Shown here piece by piece: positions 1 to 9,051 of a DNA stretch of 64,000 nt. Both the position numbers and the translations under genes were made by a program. The stretch's first letter is position 1, and each line of letters opens with the position of its first letter. The stretch is from Varibaculum vaginae (GTDB lineage: Bacteria > Actinomycetota > Actinomycetes > Actinomycetales > Actinomycetaceae), in the NCBI RefSeq assembly GCF_900604285.1, contig NZ_UWNY01000001.1, forward strand, positions 682,001-746,000, written 5' to 3'. The notes beneath the pieces are model-generated. The model made no database searches, had not been told where the DNA came from, and worked only from the letters and a program-made list of their open reading frames with translations.

Positions 1-852
1 CTTGGTTATATGCGTCAGGCGGCGCTAATTGTCAACCAAATTCATGAGGCCGTTTGGGAATACGCTCGGGCGGGGGTGACTCCCCGCGAAATAGATAAAA
101 TTTCGGCGCAGGTAATCGCGGATGCGGGTGCTCACTCTAACTTTTTAGGGTATTTTGATTACCCGGCAACCATCTGTATCTCGGTAAATGACACGGTAGT
201 GCACGGGATTCCTGGTGATGTCCCCTTTGAGGTCGGGGATTTAGTTAGTTTCGACTGTGGATGCTATCTAGTACGAGACGGCAAGCAGTGGCACGGTGAT
301 TCCGCCTTCTCGGTTATTATCGGTGAAGAACCGGCGCCGAAGCCGGAGCCTTCTATTTCTGCCCATGAATACGCGATGTGTTCAGAAAAAGAGCAGCTCC
401 TAGAAATTACTCGCTATAGCACCTGGGCGGGAGTGGCGGCTATGGATCGTTCGCGTGCCCGGGTGAATGATATTGGTGCCGCCATCGAGGACGCAGTAGA
501 TTCTTTCGGTCAGCGTTTGGGCTGGACCGCGGGAATAGTGGAAGAGTTCACTGGGCATGGGATTGGTACTGCCATGCATCAGGCTCCTGACGTGGTCAAC
601 TTCCGTGCGGCGGGGAGATCGGCAGTGATAAAACCAGGAATGGTGTTGTGCGTGGAACCGATATTGACTCGCGGTTCGAATCAAGTCGTAACTATGGCTG
701 ATGAATGGACTGTGAAAACCGTAGATCACGCTCTCGCCTGTCATTGGGAAGCGCAAGTCGCAGTATTAGAACGGGGGATTTGCGTCCTTAATCAGCCTGA
801 TTTTGGGAAAGCTGCATTGGCTCCTTTCGGGGTGGAACCGCAAGAGCTGTAA
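1..852 (+). CDS. map: Type I methionine aminopeptidase (5' end cut by window)
   Basis: Removes the initiator methionine from new proteins in the cytoplasm. The frame is open from base 1 and the family normally has residues before the first visible ATG (base 10), so the true start lies upstream. Counting from that ATG, the five metal-ligand positions of the pita-bread fold can be seen: D82 in FDCG, D97 in WHGD, the His of GHGIGTAMH, the Glu of VEPIL and a late Glu in HWE; substrate His65 lies in VVHGIP. The C-terminal tail after the last ligand is a little longer than usual. The gene stands just upstream of infA, as in many actinobacterial ribosomal clusters (usually adk-map-infA), and may be co-expressed with it, although a 257-bp gap separates them. 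Confidence 0.93.
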   Translation, partial: LGYMRQAALIVNQIHEAVWEYARAGVTPREIDKISAQVIADAGAHSNFLGYFDYPATICISVNDTVVHGIPGDVPFEVGDLVSFDCGCYLVRDGKQWHGDSAFSVIIGEEPAPKPEPSISAHEYAMCSEKEQLLEITRYSTWAGVAAMDRSRARVNDIGAAIEDAVDSFGQRLGWTAGIVEEFTGHGIGTAMHQAPDVVNFRAAGRSAVIKPGMVLCVEPILTRGSNQVVTMADEWTVKTVDHALACHWEAQVAVLERGICVLNQPDFGKAALAPFGVEPQEL

Positions 853-1109
853 AGGTAGCTTTAGGCTTCTTCCTGCTCCCGGATATTAGCTTGTAAAGAA
901 GGGAAACAAGGAAACCTACTGGAAAAAATCTATTTTGCAACCAGCGACACGCCTAAGATCGTAGAGGCGAAATATGCGTGACCGATTTAACCCTTTATCA
1001 GCTTTAGGTTTGCCCCGTTACTAACGTAAAGTTGACTATTGGGTTTGTGGCTAGAGGGGTAGAGTATACCCGCTGGTCATCCTATGTGGACAAGGTTAGT
1101 GAAGGATAG

Positions 1110-1331
1110 ATGGCTAAAAAAGAAGGCGTTGTAGAGGTCGAAGGTACCGTGGCAGAGGCACTCCCGAATGCGTATTTCCGGGTAGAACTCGAGAACGGTC
1201 ACAAGGTGCTAGCGCACATTTCGGGCAAAATGCGTCAGCATTATATCCGAATCTTGCCAGAGGATCGCGTGGTAGTAGAGCTCAGCCCCTACGATTTAAC
1301 CCGCGGCCGAATTGTTTACCGATACAAGTAA
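1110..1331 (+). CDS. infA: Translation initiation factor IF-1
   Basis: A 73-residue S1-like OB-fold protein that occupies the 30S A site during initiation. The sequence starts [12 protein letters not shown], contains the RNA-binding core around [20 protein letters not shown], and ends GRIVYRYK, which is full family length and near consensus. A GAAGGAT ribosome site lies 3 nt before the ATG region. It opens the group infA-rpmJ-rpsM-rpsK-rpoA-rplQ, all on the plus strand with short gaps. The 257-bp gap before it probably carries a promoter, but I see no clear -35/-10 pair. Confidence 0.97.
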   Translation: MAKKEGVVEVEGTVAEALPNAYFRVELENGHKVLAHISGKMRQHYIRILPEDRVVVELSPYDLTRGRIVYRYK

Positions 1332-1376
1332 AACAGTGTTGGCTACGGATAATTCCGTCGCCGCAAGAGGGAAGTT

Positions 1377-1490
1377 ATGAAGGTTCAACCCAGCGTTAAG
1401 AAGATCTGTGAAAAATGCAAGGTGATTCGTCGCCACGGCGTTGTCATGGTGATTTGCGAAAACCCTCGGCATAAGCAGCGTCAAGGCTAG
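1377..1490 (+). CDS. rpmJ: 50S ribosomal protein L36 (zinc-binding form)
   Basis: A 37-residue protein, [20 protein letters not shown] at its start and ending RHKQRQG. It keeps the zinc ribbon ligands C11, C14, C27 and H32, so this is the 'C+' form; zinc-free paralogues exist in some actinobacteria and would be encoded elsewhere. AGAGGGAAG stands 2-10 nt before the ATG as ribosome site. It lies in the standard place between infA and rpsM. Confidence 0.96.
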   Translation: MKVQPSVKKICEKCKVIRRHGVVMVICENPRHKQRQG

Positions 1491-1518
1491 CCGAGAATAA
1501 TAAAAAGCGTGCCACCAG

Positions 1519-1595
1519 CATCTTTCTCTATGAAAGATGACCCTAGGTCCGGAGGCCTAGGCCGCAGTAGCGGAAGGTAGCGCGACGGCCTCCGG
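1519..1595 (+). promoter_or_regulatory. Tandem hairpins in the rpmJ-rpsM spacer
   Basis: Two inverted repeats stand in series just before rpsM. The first pairs CATCTTTC (1519-1526) with GAAAGATG (1532-1539) across a 5-nt loop. The second pairs CCGGAGGCC (1549-1557) with GGCCTCCGG (1587-1595), with a nested CCGC-AGTA-GCGG hairpin at 1562-1573. Neither is followed by a T tract, so simple termination is unlikely. Their place directly ahead of the S13 ribosome site suggests an mRNA control element or processing site; that role is inference. Confidence 0.5.
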
Positions 1596-1617
1596 AAACA
1601 ATGTGGAGAGAAAATTA

Positions 1618-1995
1618 ATGGCAGCACGTATTGCCGGTGTTGATCTTCCTCGCGAAAAGCGTCTGGAAGTGGCACTTACTTACATTTATGGCGTTGGGCG
1701 CACGCGCGCTCAAAAAACGCTGAAAGAAACCGGGGTTTCTCCGGATGTGCGTGTAAAGGATATTTCGGAAGAAGATCTGATTAAAGTACGCGACTTTATT
1801 GAATCCAACTACAAGGTTGAAGGCGACCTTCGTCGTGAGGTCCAAGCCGATATTCGCCGCAAGATTGAGATTGGTTGTTATCAGGGCTTGCGTCACCGGT
1901 TCCATTTGCCGGTACACGGTCAGCGAACCAAGACCAATGCGCGTACCCGCAAGGGGCCGAAACGCACCGTTGCCGGTAAGAAGAAGGCTGTATAA
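1618..1995 (+). CDS. rpsM: 30S ribosomal protein S13
   Basis: A 125-residue S13 of the 30S head, contacting 23S rRNA and L5 across the subunit bridge. It begins [15 protein letters not shown] and holds the family signature as [20 protein letters not shown], followed by a basic tail [13 protein letters not shown]. An in-frame GTG at 1603 would add five residues, but GGAGAG at 1605-1610 is spaced for the ATG at 1618, so the shorter form is chosen. It is preceded by the paired hairpins of the rpmJ spacer. Confidence 0.97.
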   Translation: MAARIAGVDLPREKRLEVALTYIYGVGRTRAQKTLKETGVSPDVRVKDISEEDLIKVRDFIESNYKVEGDLRREVQADIRRKIEIGCYQGLRHRFHLPVHGQRTKTNARTRKGPKRTVAGKKKAV

Positions 1996-2041
1996 GTAAG
2001 CGCAGGCACCACCTGCTGGATCTGAGGAAAAGAAGGAAGAT

Positions 2042-2440
2042 ATGGCTGCTAGTTCTATAAAGAGCCGTAAGCCGCGTCGGGCTGCGCGTAAGAACGTTAT
2101 TCAGGGAAAAGCGTTCATTAAGTCCACATTTAATAACACTATCGTTTCGATTACCGATCCCTCCGGAGCCGTTATTTCCTGGTCGTCTGCCGGCCAGATG
2201 GGTTTCAAAGGATCGCGCAAATCAACTCCTTTCGCCGCGCAGATGGCAGCCGAAGCTGCCGCTCGGCGCGCTCAAGAACACGGTATGAAAAAGGTTGACG
2301 TGTTCGTTAAAGGACCGGGGTCGGGTCGCGAGACTGCTATCCGTTCCCTGCAGGCTACCGGGCTTGAGGTAGGGTCCATTCAGGATGTTACTCCTCATGC
2401 CCATAATGGTTGCCGGCCTCCGAAGCGTCGCCGCGTATAA
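2042..2440 (+). CDS. rpsK: 30S ribosomal protein S11
   Basis: A 132-residue S11 of the 30S platform. The basic N-terminus ([12 protein letters not shown]) leads into the core [20 protein letters not shown], and the C-terminus is the conserved [25 protein letters not shown] ribosome site sits 3 nt ahead of the ATG. In many actinobacteria rpsD follows; here rpsD is not present and 160 bp without a gene lead to rpoA, with only a small palindrome CTGACC-TCA-GGTCAG at 2536-2550. Confidence 0.97.
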   Translation: MAASSIKSRKPRRAARKNVIQGKAFIKSTFNNTIVSITDPSGAVISWSSAGQMGFKGSRKSTPFAAQMAAEAAARRAQEHGMKKVDVFVKGPGSGRETAIRSLQATGLEVGSIQDVTPHAHNGCRPPKRRRV

Positions 2441-2600
2441 CGCGTCCTAACTAAAGCAGAAAAAAGAAGATAGTAAAACACTTCTGTGGGTCTCCAGGCC
2501 GTCATTTGGGGGATTCCGCAGTCTTGTCTAAGAAGCTGACCTCAGGTCAGAACGTTCGTTCCAGTCATATGGCGGGCTGGGCGGCAGAAAGGACAACACG

Positions 2601-3602
2601 TTGCTTATTTCACAGCGACCCGTGCTATCGGAAGAAGTGATTAGCGAACAACGCTCCCGCTTCACCCTTGAACCCCTAGAACCCGGATTCGGGCACACCC
2701 TAGGAAACAGCTTGCGGCGTACCCTACTTTCCTCCATCCCCGGAGCCGCAGTTACCTCTATTCGGATCGAGGGGGTGCCGCATGAGTTCCGCACCATTCC
2801 GGGAGTAATGGAGGATGTCTCCGAGATCATTCTGAATATCAAGCAGATTGTGCTGTCTTCCGAGAATGATGAACCGGTGGTTATGTACCTGCGCAAGGCA
2901 GGAGCAGGACAGGTTACGGCAGGGGATATTACCCCTCCGGCGGGAGTTGAAATTCATAACCCAGATTTGTATCTGGCGACTCTTAATGACTCCGGTAAGC
3001 TGGAGATTGAGTTAACAGTAGAACGTGGTCGTGGCTACGTGTCTGCTGATCAGAACAAGTCGGATGGTCATGAGATTTCTCGAATTCCGATTGATTCGAT
3101 TTACTCTCCAGTGGTTAAAGTCCGCTACAAGGTTGAAGCTACTCGTGTGGAACAGCGCACCGACTTTGACCGCCTGATTGTAGATGTGGAAAGCAAACCG
3201 GGACTAGCTCCTCGGGACGCACTTGCTTCTGCAGGCAAGACCCTGGTGGAGTTGTTCGGACTTTGCCAGGAATTAAACATCGAGGCCGAGGGTATCGAGA
3301 TTGGCGCTCCCCAAACCGATCAAGCGCTAGCTCAAGATTTGGCGCTCTCTATTGATGACCTGGGTCTGCAGTCGCGTTCTTATAACGCCTTGACCCGTGA
3401 AGGCATTAACACGGTGGGGCAATTGGTTGCCCGCTCTGAGGCGGATCTAATGGATATCCGGAATTTTGGTGCCAAGTCGATCGAAGAAATCAAGGCGAAA
3501 CTCGCCGAAATGGGAATGGCGCTTAAGGATTCTCCGCTGCCCACTTCGGTCAGCCTAGATGACCTGGCTACCCCCAGTTCGCTACAGTTCTCTGATGACT
3601 AA
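2601..3602 (+). CDS. rpoA: RNA polymerase alpha subunit
   Basis: A 333-residue alpha subunit. The N-terminal domain carries the assembly motif [20 protein letters not shown] (about residues 24-43) that dimerises and docks beta and beta-prime. The C-terminal domain (about 250-315, from [16 protein letters not shown] to IEEIKAKL) is the DNA- and activator-binding part. The TTG start at 2601 is supported by GAAAGGAC upstream and by the usual actinobacterial N-terminus MLI-QRP. It lies between rpsK and rplQ, the conserved alpha-operon place. Confidence 0.97.
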   Translation: MLISQRPVLSEEVISEQRSRFTLEPLEPGFGHTLGNSLRRTLLSSIPGAAVTSIRIEGVPHEFRTIPGVMEDVSEIILNIKQIVLSSENDEPVVMYLRKAGAGQVTAGDITPPAGVEIHNPDLYLATLNDSGKLEIELTVERGRGYVSADQNKSDGHEISRIPIDSIYSPVVKVRYKVEATRVEQRTDFDRLIVDVESKPGLAPRDALASAGKTLVELFGLCQELNIEAEGIEIGAPQTDQALAQDLALSIDDLGLQSRSYNALTREGINTVGQLVARSEADLMDIRNFGAKSIEEIKAKLAEMGMALKDSPLPTSVSLDDLATPSSLQFSDD

Positions 3603-3658
3603 GTCGGGTTTTCTCGGCGCTGAAACAATAAAGTTTTTTAGAAAGTAAAGGAAGAAAA

Positions 3659-4207
3659 ATGCCTAAGCCATCTAAAGGTCCCCGGCTAGGAGCCGGCCCG
3701 GCACATGAGCGCAAAATTCTTGCGAATCTGGCGAAGTCGCTAATCGAGCATCGTTCAATTCGCACCACGGAAGCTAAAGCTCGTCGTCTGCAGCCCTACA
3801 TTGAAAAGCTGATCACCAAGGCGAAGAAGGGTGATATTCACAATCGTCGGATGGTTGCCCGTAAACTGAGCACCCAGGTTGATAAATACACCCGGGGATT
3901 TGACGCGGTCTACACGCTGTTTGACGAGGTAGTTCCCGATTTAGATCCGAACCGTCAGGGTGGATATACCCGGATTGTGAAACTGCCTGCTCGCCGTGGG
4001 GATAATGCTCCTATGGCCGAGATCTCCTTGGTTACCGAGAAGCTAGAGGCGAAAGCTAAGGTACAGCCCACTAAGGAAGAAGTCGCGGAGCCTGAGCAAG
4101 CTGAGGAATCTAAAGAAGCCGACAAGGTCGAGGAAAGTGACAAAGAGAACTCTGAGGCAGCAGAAGCTGAAGAGAGTGCGGAAGCCGCAGATTCTAAAGA
4201 AAAATAA
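3659..4207 (+). CDS. rplQ: 50S ribosomal protein L17 with acidic tail
   Basis: The first ~120 residues are a normal L17 ([20 protein letters not shown], then the [19 protein letters not shown] helix and [20 protein letters not shown]). Residues ~130-182 form a low-complexity Glu/Ala/Lys tail, strongly acidic, as is common in actinobacterial L17; its function is not established. AAAGGAAGAAAA precedes the ATG. It ends the ribosomal unit and is followed by a strong terminator. Confidence 0.96.
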   Translation: MPKPSKGPRLGAGPAHERKILANLAKSLIEHRSIRTTEAKARRLQPYIEKLITKAKKGDIHNRRMVARKLSTQVDKYTRGFDAVYTLFDEVVPDLDPNRQGGYTRIVKLPARRGDNAPMAEISLVTEKLEAKAKVQPTKEEVAEPEQAEESKEADKVEESDKENSEAAEAEESAEAADSKEK

Positions 4208-4256
4208 CCTGGCTAATATCGGTGGGTAACTCCACTGGTTTTTAGCATCTACTTGG

Positions 4257-4301
4257 TGCGGGCAGTTGGTAAATGGTGGCCAACTGCCCGCATTATTTTT
4301 T
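4257..4301 (+). terminator. Terminator of the ribosomal operon
   Basis: A perfect 13-bp stem TGCGGGCAGTTGG (4257-4269) / CCAACTGCCCGCA (4280-4292) with a 10-nt loop is followed by TTATTTTTT. It is a classical Rho-independent terminator 50 bp after rplQ. Confidence 0.9.
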
Positions 4302-4362
4302 AGTTAGTCTAGAAAATGATTCTTGGGATCAGCGAGTAAACATCTCTAGGTAAGCTAGGAAT

Positions 4363-5133
4363 ATGGGAAAGCAGATTAAAAATCCCCTTACGTTGTCGGT
4401 GGACTGTGGGGGAGGGGGGATTAAGGCCTCGGTAGTCGATAAACGAGGCACTATGGTGGCGCCCTCTCTGCGTATACCTACCCCTTACCCGTTGCCTCCA
4501 GAAAAATTAATTGAAATCGTCAAGAGTTTCCGTTCCGAATTCCAAGTTGGTGCTAACCGAATCACGCTGGGAATGCCAGGGATGATTCGTCATGGGGTAG
4601 TCATTTCCACCCCCCATTATGTTTGTAGATCTGGCCCACGCACTCGGGTGCTGCCGGAAATGGTTGCAGCGTGGAAAAACTTTGATCTTGCCCGCGCCTT
4701 GCTAGAACAAACTGCGTTACCTTCTCTGGTGCTAAATGACGCCGAAGTAGCTGGTGCCGGAGTTGTATCTGGTACCGGGATGGAAATGATTATTACCTTG
4801 GGAACCGGTTTGGGCAATTCTATTTGGGATGGGGGACGCTTGGCTCCTCATATGGAGCTTTCCCATATGGTTGCCCGTTGGGGATTGCTGTTTGACGACT
4901 ATGTAGGTGAGCCTGAACGGGTACGAATGGGGGATACTCACTGGTCGCGACGGGTACGCCGAGTGGTGGGTGTGCTTCGAGAAGCGATTATGTGGGATCG
5001 GCTTTACTTAGGTGGGGGAAACTCCTCACATATCGTGGAATCTGTACGCAAAACCCTGGGAGAAGAAGTAGTTATCGTGCCTAATGATGCCGGTATACGC
5101 GGCGGGGTGCGTGCTTGGGATTTGGTGACCTAA
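4363..5133 (+). CDS. ROK-family sugar kinase, polyphosphate-glucokinase-like
   Basis: A 256-residue kinase of the ROK/actin-like ATPase fold. The phosphate-1 loop is DCGGGGIKASVVD (residues ~15-27), the catalytic Asp sits in LVLNDAEVAGAG (~126-137) and the phosphate-2 loop is TLGTGLGNSIWDGG (~146-159). The cysteine zinc motif of longer ROK proteins is absent, as in polyphosphate glucokinases, and the size fits that group. The best reading is phosphorylation of glucose with polyphosphate or ATP; the donor cannot be read from sequence. Its stop codon overlaps the start of truA (TAATG), so the two are likely translated from one mRNA, an odd partner for a tRNA-modifying enzyme. Confidence 0.72.
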   Translation: MGKQIKNPLTLSVDCGGGGIKASVVDKRGTMVAPSLRIPTPYPLPPEKLIEIVKSFRSEFQVGANRITLGMPGMIRHGVVISTPHYVCRSGPRTRVLPEMVAAWKNFDLARALLEQTALPSLVLNDAEVAGAGVVSGTGMEMIITLGTGLGNSIWDGGRLAPHMELSHMVARWGLLFDDYVGEPERVRMGDTHWSRRVRRVVGVLREAIMWDRLYLGGGNSSHIVESVRKTLGEEVVIVPNDAGIRGGVRAWDLVT

Positions 5134-5999
5134 TGAGCTCGCTGATTCGTTTACGCCTAGACCTTGCCTATCGCGGGCAACCCTTTCACGGTTGGGCACG
5201 TCAACCCGGTTTGTTGACAGTTCAAGGTCGACTCGAGGAAGCACTATCTCTGATTACGCGGCAACCAGCACAGCTTACCGTGGCCGGTCGTACCGATGCG
5301 GGGGTAAATGCGCGCGGCCAGGTAGCACACTTAGATGTGCCAGTGGAGTTTTGGATTTCCCTGTCGAGAGGACGCAAAGAGGACGATCAGGTACGCGCAT
5401 TACGGCTGCGTTCTCGCCTAGAAGGCTTGGCAGGACGCGGTTTAAACGGTGCTTTGGCAGTTAAACAGATCAGCGTAGTTGCGACGGATTTTGATGCCCG
5501 ATTTTCGGCGCTTTCCCGCACCTATCGGTACCTTATCTGCGATAATGCGCGGGCAATAGATCCGTGCCGGTTAGATATCGCACGCGCATCCACGCCTTTG
5601 AATGCGGAAAAAATGCAAGTGGCAGCACAAGCGCTTTGTGGGGAACATGATTTTCTTCCCTTTGCCAAGCCTCGCGAGGGGGCAACAACGGTACGCACCC
5701 TCCATTCCTTTAATATTTCCCGCCCCGAAACAGGAATAGTGCAGGCTTTGATTTGTGCGGATGCCTTTTGTCATTCGCAAGTTCGGTTTATGATGGGTGC
5801 CTTAATCGAGATTGGACGCGGAAAGTACAGCACCAATTGGATAGCGGAACTATTGGCTGCGGGAGTGCGCGATCAACGGGTACCGCTTGCCGATGGACGG
5901 GGGTTGACCCTTTGGGAAGTTAACTATCCGCCTGCCAGCCAGTATGCTGCTCAAGCTCAAAAAGCCAAAGTTGTGCGCACCCTTCCAAACGTACTTTAA
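5133..5999 (+). CDS. truA: tRNA pseudouridine(38-40) synthase
   Basis: A 288-residue pseudouridine synthase that modifies positions 38-40 of the tRNA anticodon arm. The catalytic Asp is D55 in AGRTDAGVNARGQVAH; the C-terminal part has FDARFSALSRTYRYLI and FCHSQVRFMMGALIEIGRG. The ATG at 5133 overlaps the stop of the kinase by one base and gives the family N-terminus (IRLRLDLAYRGQPFHGW); an earlier in-frame TTG at 5115 would run into the kinase and is not favoured. In relatives truA commonly follows rplQ; here a sugar kinase lies between. It converges on the alpha-galactosidase gene with only 22 bp between stops and no clear terminator. Confidence 0.95.
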   Translation: MSSLIRLRLDLAYRGQPFHGWARQPGLLTVQGRLEEALSLITRQPAQLTVAGRTDAGVNARGQVAHLDVPVEFWISLSRGRKEDDQVRALRLRSRLEGLAGRGLNGALAVKQISVVATDFDARFSALSRTYRYLICDNARAIDPCRLDIARASTPLNAEKMQVAAQALCGEHDFLPFAKPREGATTVRTLHSFNISRPETGIVQALICADAFCHSQVRFMMGALIEIGRGKYSTNWIAELLAAGVRDQRVPLADGRGLTLWEVNYPPASQYAAQAQKAKVVRTLPNVL

Positions 6000-6021
6000 G
6001 GCTATCGTTTTTAAGACTGAT

Positions 6022-7647
6022 TTATTTAGCTAAAATGCGATCAGAAATTCGTCCGGAAGGATACAGCCACGGAGTGAAATCAATATCCTGGTTTTCGATA
6101 CGGAAGTGAAAACGAGAAATCTGTTCAGCTGAGGGAGGCGTTGCAAATTCCTTACAGAGGTCTTTTACCTGAGCTATTTCAGATGGTGTTAACCAGGTAT
6201 AGGGGTCAGAACAGCTAAACACGCCGCAAACTCTGGCTAGTTTCTGGGTGACTTCATTTGCTTCGGGGCTTAGGAGAGAACCTCGCGAACGGGCGAAACA
6301 AACATCTGGATCTAGTGCTACCAATTCCTTTAACCAATAACGGGACAGAGAATTTAAGGTGGCATTGCGAACAGCTGGTCCGGAGGGATCACGTTTACGC
6401 TCTGTGTTATCCCAATAGGGGGCAGTATCGGGACTCACTCTCATGCCGTCAACGAGACCTAATGAAGGTCCGATTAACGCTCCGGAAGCCATTAGGTAGG
6501 CCTCGGGAAGTGTTTCCCGGATTATTTTTAATCCTTCTTGGTAGGCCTGTTCGCGAGGAATTGCTCGATATCGCTGACCTACTATGGCAGCTGCGTTAAG
6601 AAAATCCAGCTTGAAATAGGTGAATCCCCATTTAAAAATGGTTTTCAGAATTTTTCTTAACCAAGTTTTTGCGCCCGGGTGGGTACAGTCCAGTCCGTAA
6701 TAGTAATTTCCCCAGTTATAACCTGCAGGTTGTAAGTTTCCGGAAAAATCGTGAATGAAATATTCTGGATGCTCCTGGACTATTGTGCTGTTATCAGCAG
6801 CAATAAATGGTGAAACCCAGATGCCAGCCTCCATATTGTGGGCACTGATTTTGCTTGCCAGATTCGCAAGTCCTTTAGGAAACTTTTGGTTGGGTTCCCA
6901 TTCTCCAATTTTTGCTTGCCAGCCATCGTCGATTTCGAATACATGGTATCCGCTGGTAGCTGCGGGGCGAATCTCGCTTTCAATAATTTCTTCGTTGATT
7001 TCTTCAAACCAGGAGTACCAGGATGACCAGATTGGACCGGGATATTTACATAAATCTGTAGCTTTAGTATCTAAAGATTCTCCGAGGGCGGTGCAATAGG
7101 CTCTAAAAACATTCAGCTCTTTGCCAACTCCCACCCACCAGGTGAGGTTCCTATTCTTATTACATTTGGTGGGGAACGCAGGCGCGGATTTTTCGGTTTT
7201 ATCAGGTAATTTTTTCCCGCTTAGAAGAGTGTTTCCAATTTCGAAATATCCAGATTCTCCTCCTAGGGCGCCGACTAGCAATATGAAGTCTGTTTTGGGG
7301 TCAAATTTGATTGCGGTTAATAAATAGGATTGGTGAATTTCCGGATTGTCCGAATATCCATCCTCGGCTGTTAATGAACGCGGAGGATTATCCCAGACTC
7401 GGTAGGGAGGTTTGTTGAGCGACCACCACGAGGTCGGAGACCAAGAATTCCAGCCATGTCGATAAAACTCGGCATCTTTGTAAGCGGGGTAGGTTATTTC
7501 AATTTCAGGGCAGAAAAACTCCGCAGTTTTGCAAGACGCCTCCCCTCTGAGGGGCGTCTTAGCTACCTCTCCCAAAGTGTTAACTGCAGAGCAGCCAGAG
7601 TCCTCTGCCGGGAAAATAAGCTTCCCTTGCCGGTAGGTTATCTTCAT
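6022..7647 (-). CDS. Alpha-galactosidase, GH36-like (clan GH-D)
   Basis: A 541-residue cytoplasmic glycoside hydrolase (no signal peptide) that should release galactose from melibiose, raffinose or similar. The barrel carries FEIDDGWQAKIGEW, the nucleophile Asp in YFKLDFLNAAA, and the presumed acid/base Asp in GMRVSPDTAPYW. A beta-sandwich N-terminal part (MKITYRQGKL...RHGWNSWSPTSWW) precedes the barrel. It is shorter than the ~720-residue classical GH36 enzymes, so it belongs to the compact subgroup. GAGGA lies ahead of the ATG at 7647. It is last in a minus-strand operon with a sugar ABC importer, which points to use of imported alpha-galactosides. Exact substrate is inference. Confidence 0.85.
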   Translation of the reverse strand: MKITYRQGKLIFPAEDSGCSAVNTLGEVAKTPLRGEASCKTAEFFCPEIEITYPAYKDAEFYRHGWNSWSPTSWWSLNKPPYRVWDNPPRSLTAEDGYSDNPEIHQSYLLTAIKFDPKTDFILLVGALGGESGYFEIGNTLLSGKKLPDKTEKSAPAFPTKCNKNRNLTWWVGVGKELNVFRAYCTALGESLDTKATDLCKYPGPIWSSWYSWFEEINEEIIESEIRPAATSGYHVFEIDDGWQAKIGEWEPNQKFPKGLANLASKISAHNMEAGIWVSPFIAADNSTIVQEHPEYFIHDFSGNLQPAGYNWGNYYYGLDCTHPGAKTWLRKILKTIFKWGFTYFKLDFLNAAAIVGQRYRAIPREQAYQEGLKIIRETLPEAYLMASGALIGPSLGLVDGMRVSPDTAPYWDNTERKRDPSGPAVRNATLNSLSRYWLKELVALDPDVCFARSRGSLLSPEANEVTQKLARVCGVFSCSDPYTWLTPSEIAQVKDLCKEFATPPSAEQISRFHFRIENQDIDFTPWLYPSGRISDRILAK

Positions 7648-7679
7648 GATCCCGTTCCTCGTGGTGGTCGTTTAGTAAC

Positions 7680-9029
7680 TTACTTTTCCGCTAGTAGCTC
7701 ATTTATTTTCTTGTTTAACGCCGGGAGAGCCTTAGCGGGATCTTCGCTTCCGCGTTCTATGCCTTCGAAAACTTTGTTAGCTTCGGTATTAATCTCTTCA
7801 GCTTTAAAAGTTATCGGGTAGTAGACCAGGTTCTTCGGATCTTTAGTGATATTTAAGAAGGCACTAACATCGACTCCGTTAGCCTCGTGTGCTTTAGCTG
7901 CGGCCTCTGATTGGCTAGTTATTGAGGGGAATACTATGGCTTTCTTCGCGATAATGGTCTGGCATTCCGCGGAAGTTAGGAATTTGACCCACTGCCATGC
8001 CTTATCTTTATCTTTCGCGTTCTTAGTAATAGATGGGGCTAGGCCATTAATAATGGTTCTCTGTCCCAGGGGACCTTTGGGGAGAGGAGCAAACTTGAAT
8101 TCTTGAGTCTTTGATTGTGACCAAGTATTAATTCTCCAAGAACCGTCGGGGATAATCGCCGCTTTGTTTTGCTCCATCATGGGCTCTAAACCAAGATCGC
8201 CAGCTTTTTCAACCGGGGTGACATAGCCAGCTTCAATCTGCTTTTGCCACCAGCTCATAGCTTCAATTAATTTGGGCGAATCTAGATTGTAGTGGCGGCC
8301 AAACGGGTTCTTATCTAAGTAGCTGAAACCATTAGAGAGCGCAAACCATGACCAGGGGCCTTGGCCTACTACTCCAGAATTAGTCTCCAATCCCCATCCG
8401 TAAGTTTCCACGTTGTTCTTATCAAAACCCGCTTCATCCCCACGTTTTCCATTCTTATCGATGGTTAGGTGAGCAATGGTCTTACCAAAAGTACCGCCGT
8501 CTTGGGGATTCCAGTCCAAACTCTGCAAACTAGCTTCATCGATTCCGGCGTCTTTGACGTCTTTTACGTTATAAACGAGCGCGATAGTGTCCCAGTCTTG
8601 TGGAATCCCAAAAGTTTTGCCCTCATAATTCCATAGAGATGCCAGCTCGCCAGTGTATTGACTCAAATCAATCTTATCTTTTTCGATATACGGTTTGAGG
8701 TCAGTCAATACGTCTTTAGCTGCTAATTCAGGGTATTGAGCTACGTGGTTGGTGATAACATCCGGGGCTTCTCCCGAAGATAGCTGAACCGTCAGGTTCT
8801 TCCAATAATCGTCCCATCCGGTTTGTTGGATATCTACGGTAATTCCGCTCTTCTTCTTGAATTCGGCTGCGCACGCCTCGTAGGCGGGTTTTTGGTTAGG
8901 ATCCCACAAACTGTAGGTAACCGTATTGCTACTTGTGCCGCTTCCCTTCGTTTCCTGGGGGGCGCACCCAGCCAGTCCTGCTGCGGCAAATATAGCTACA
9001 CCGCAGGTCAATGCGATTGTTTTTTTCAT
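7680..9029 (-). CDS. Sugar ABC transporter substrate-binding lipoprotein
   Basis: A 449-residue family-1 extracellular solute-binding protein. A short basic N-terminus and hydrophobic run end in the lipobox LAGC with Cys22 as lipid anchor. The mature part shows the family hallmarks: YSLWDPNQKPAYEACAAEFK near the start, the mid-protein GTFGKTIAHLT and a late WQWVKFLTSAECQ. AAGGAG lies ahead of the ATG. It sits between alpha-galactosidase and two permeases, so it probably captures alpha-galactosides or related oligosaccharides outside the membrane. Confidence 0.9.
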   Translation of the reverse strand: MKKTIALTCGVAIFAAAGLAGCAPQETKGSGTSSNTVTYSLWDPNQKPAYEACAAEFKKKSGITVDIQQTGWDDYWKNLTVQLSSGEAPDVITNHVAQYPELAAKDVLTDLKPYIEKDKIDLSQYTGELASLWNYEGKTFGIPQDWDTIALVYNVKDVKDAGIDEASLQSLDWNPQDGGTFGKTIAHLTIDKNGKRGDEAGFDKNNVETYGWGLETNSGVVGQGPWSWFALSNGFSYLDKNPFGRHYNLDSPKLIEAMSWWQKQIEAGYVTPVEKAGDLGLEPMMEQNKAAIIPDGSWRINTWSQSKTQEFKFAPLPKGPLGQRTIINGLAPSITKNAKDKDKAWQWVKFLTSAECQTIIAKKAIVFPSITSQSEAAAKAHEANGVDVSAFLNITKDPKNLVYYPITFKAEEINTEANKVFEGIERGSEDPAKALPALNKKINELLAEK

Positions 9030-9051
9030 TTCATTCTCCTTAGGGACGGCT

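Noticed and set aside
1870-1930. S13 signature reads [11 protein letters not shown] instead of the common RHRRGLPVRGQ
   Set aside because: The His at the Gly position is allowed by the family pattern; no sign of frameshift.
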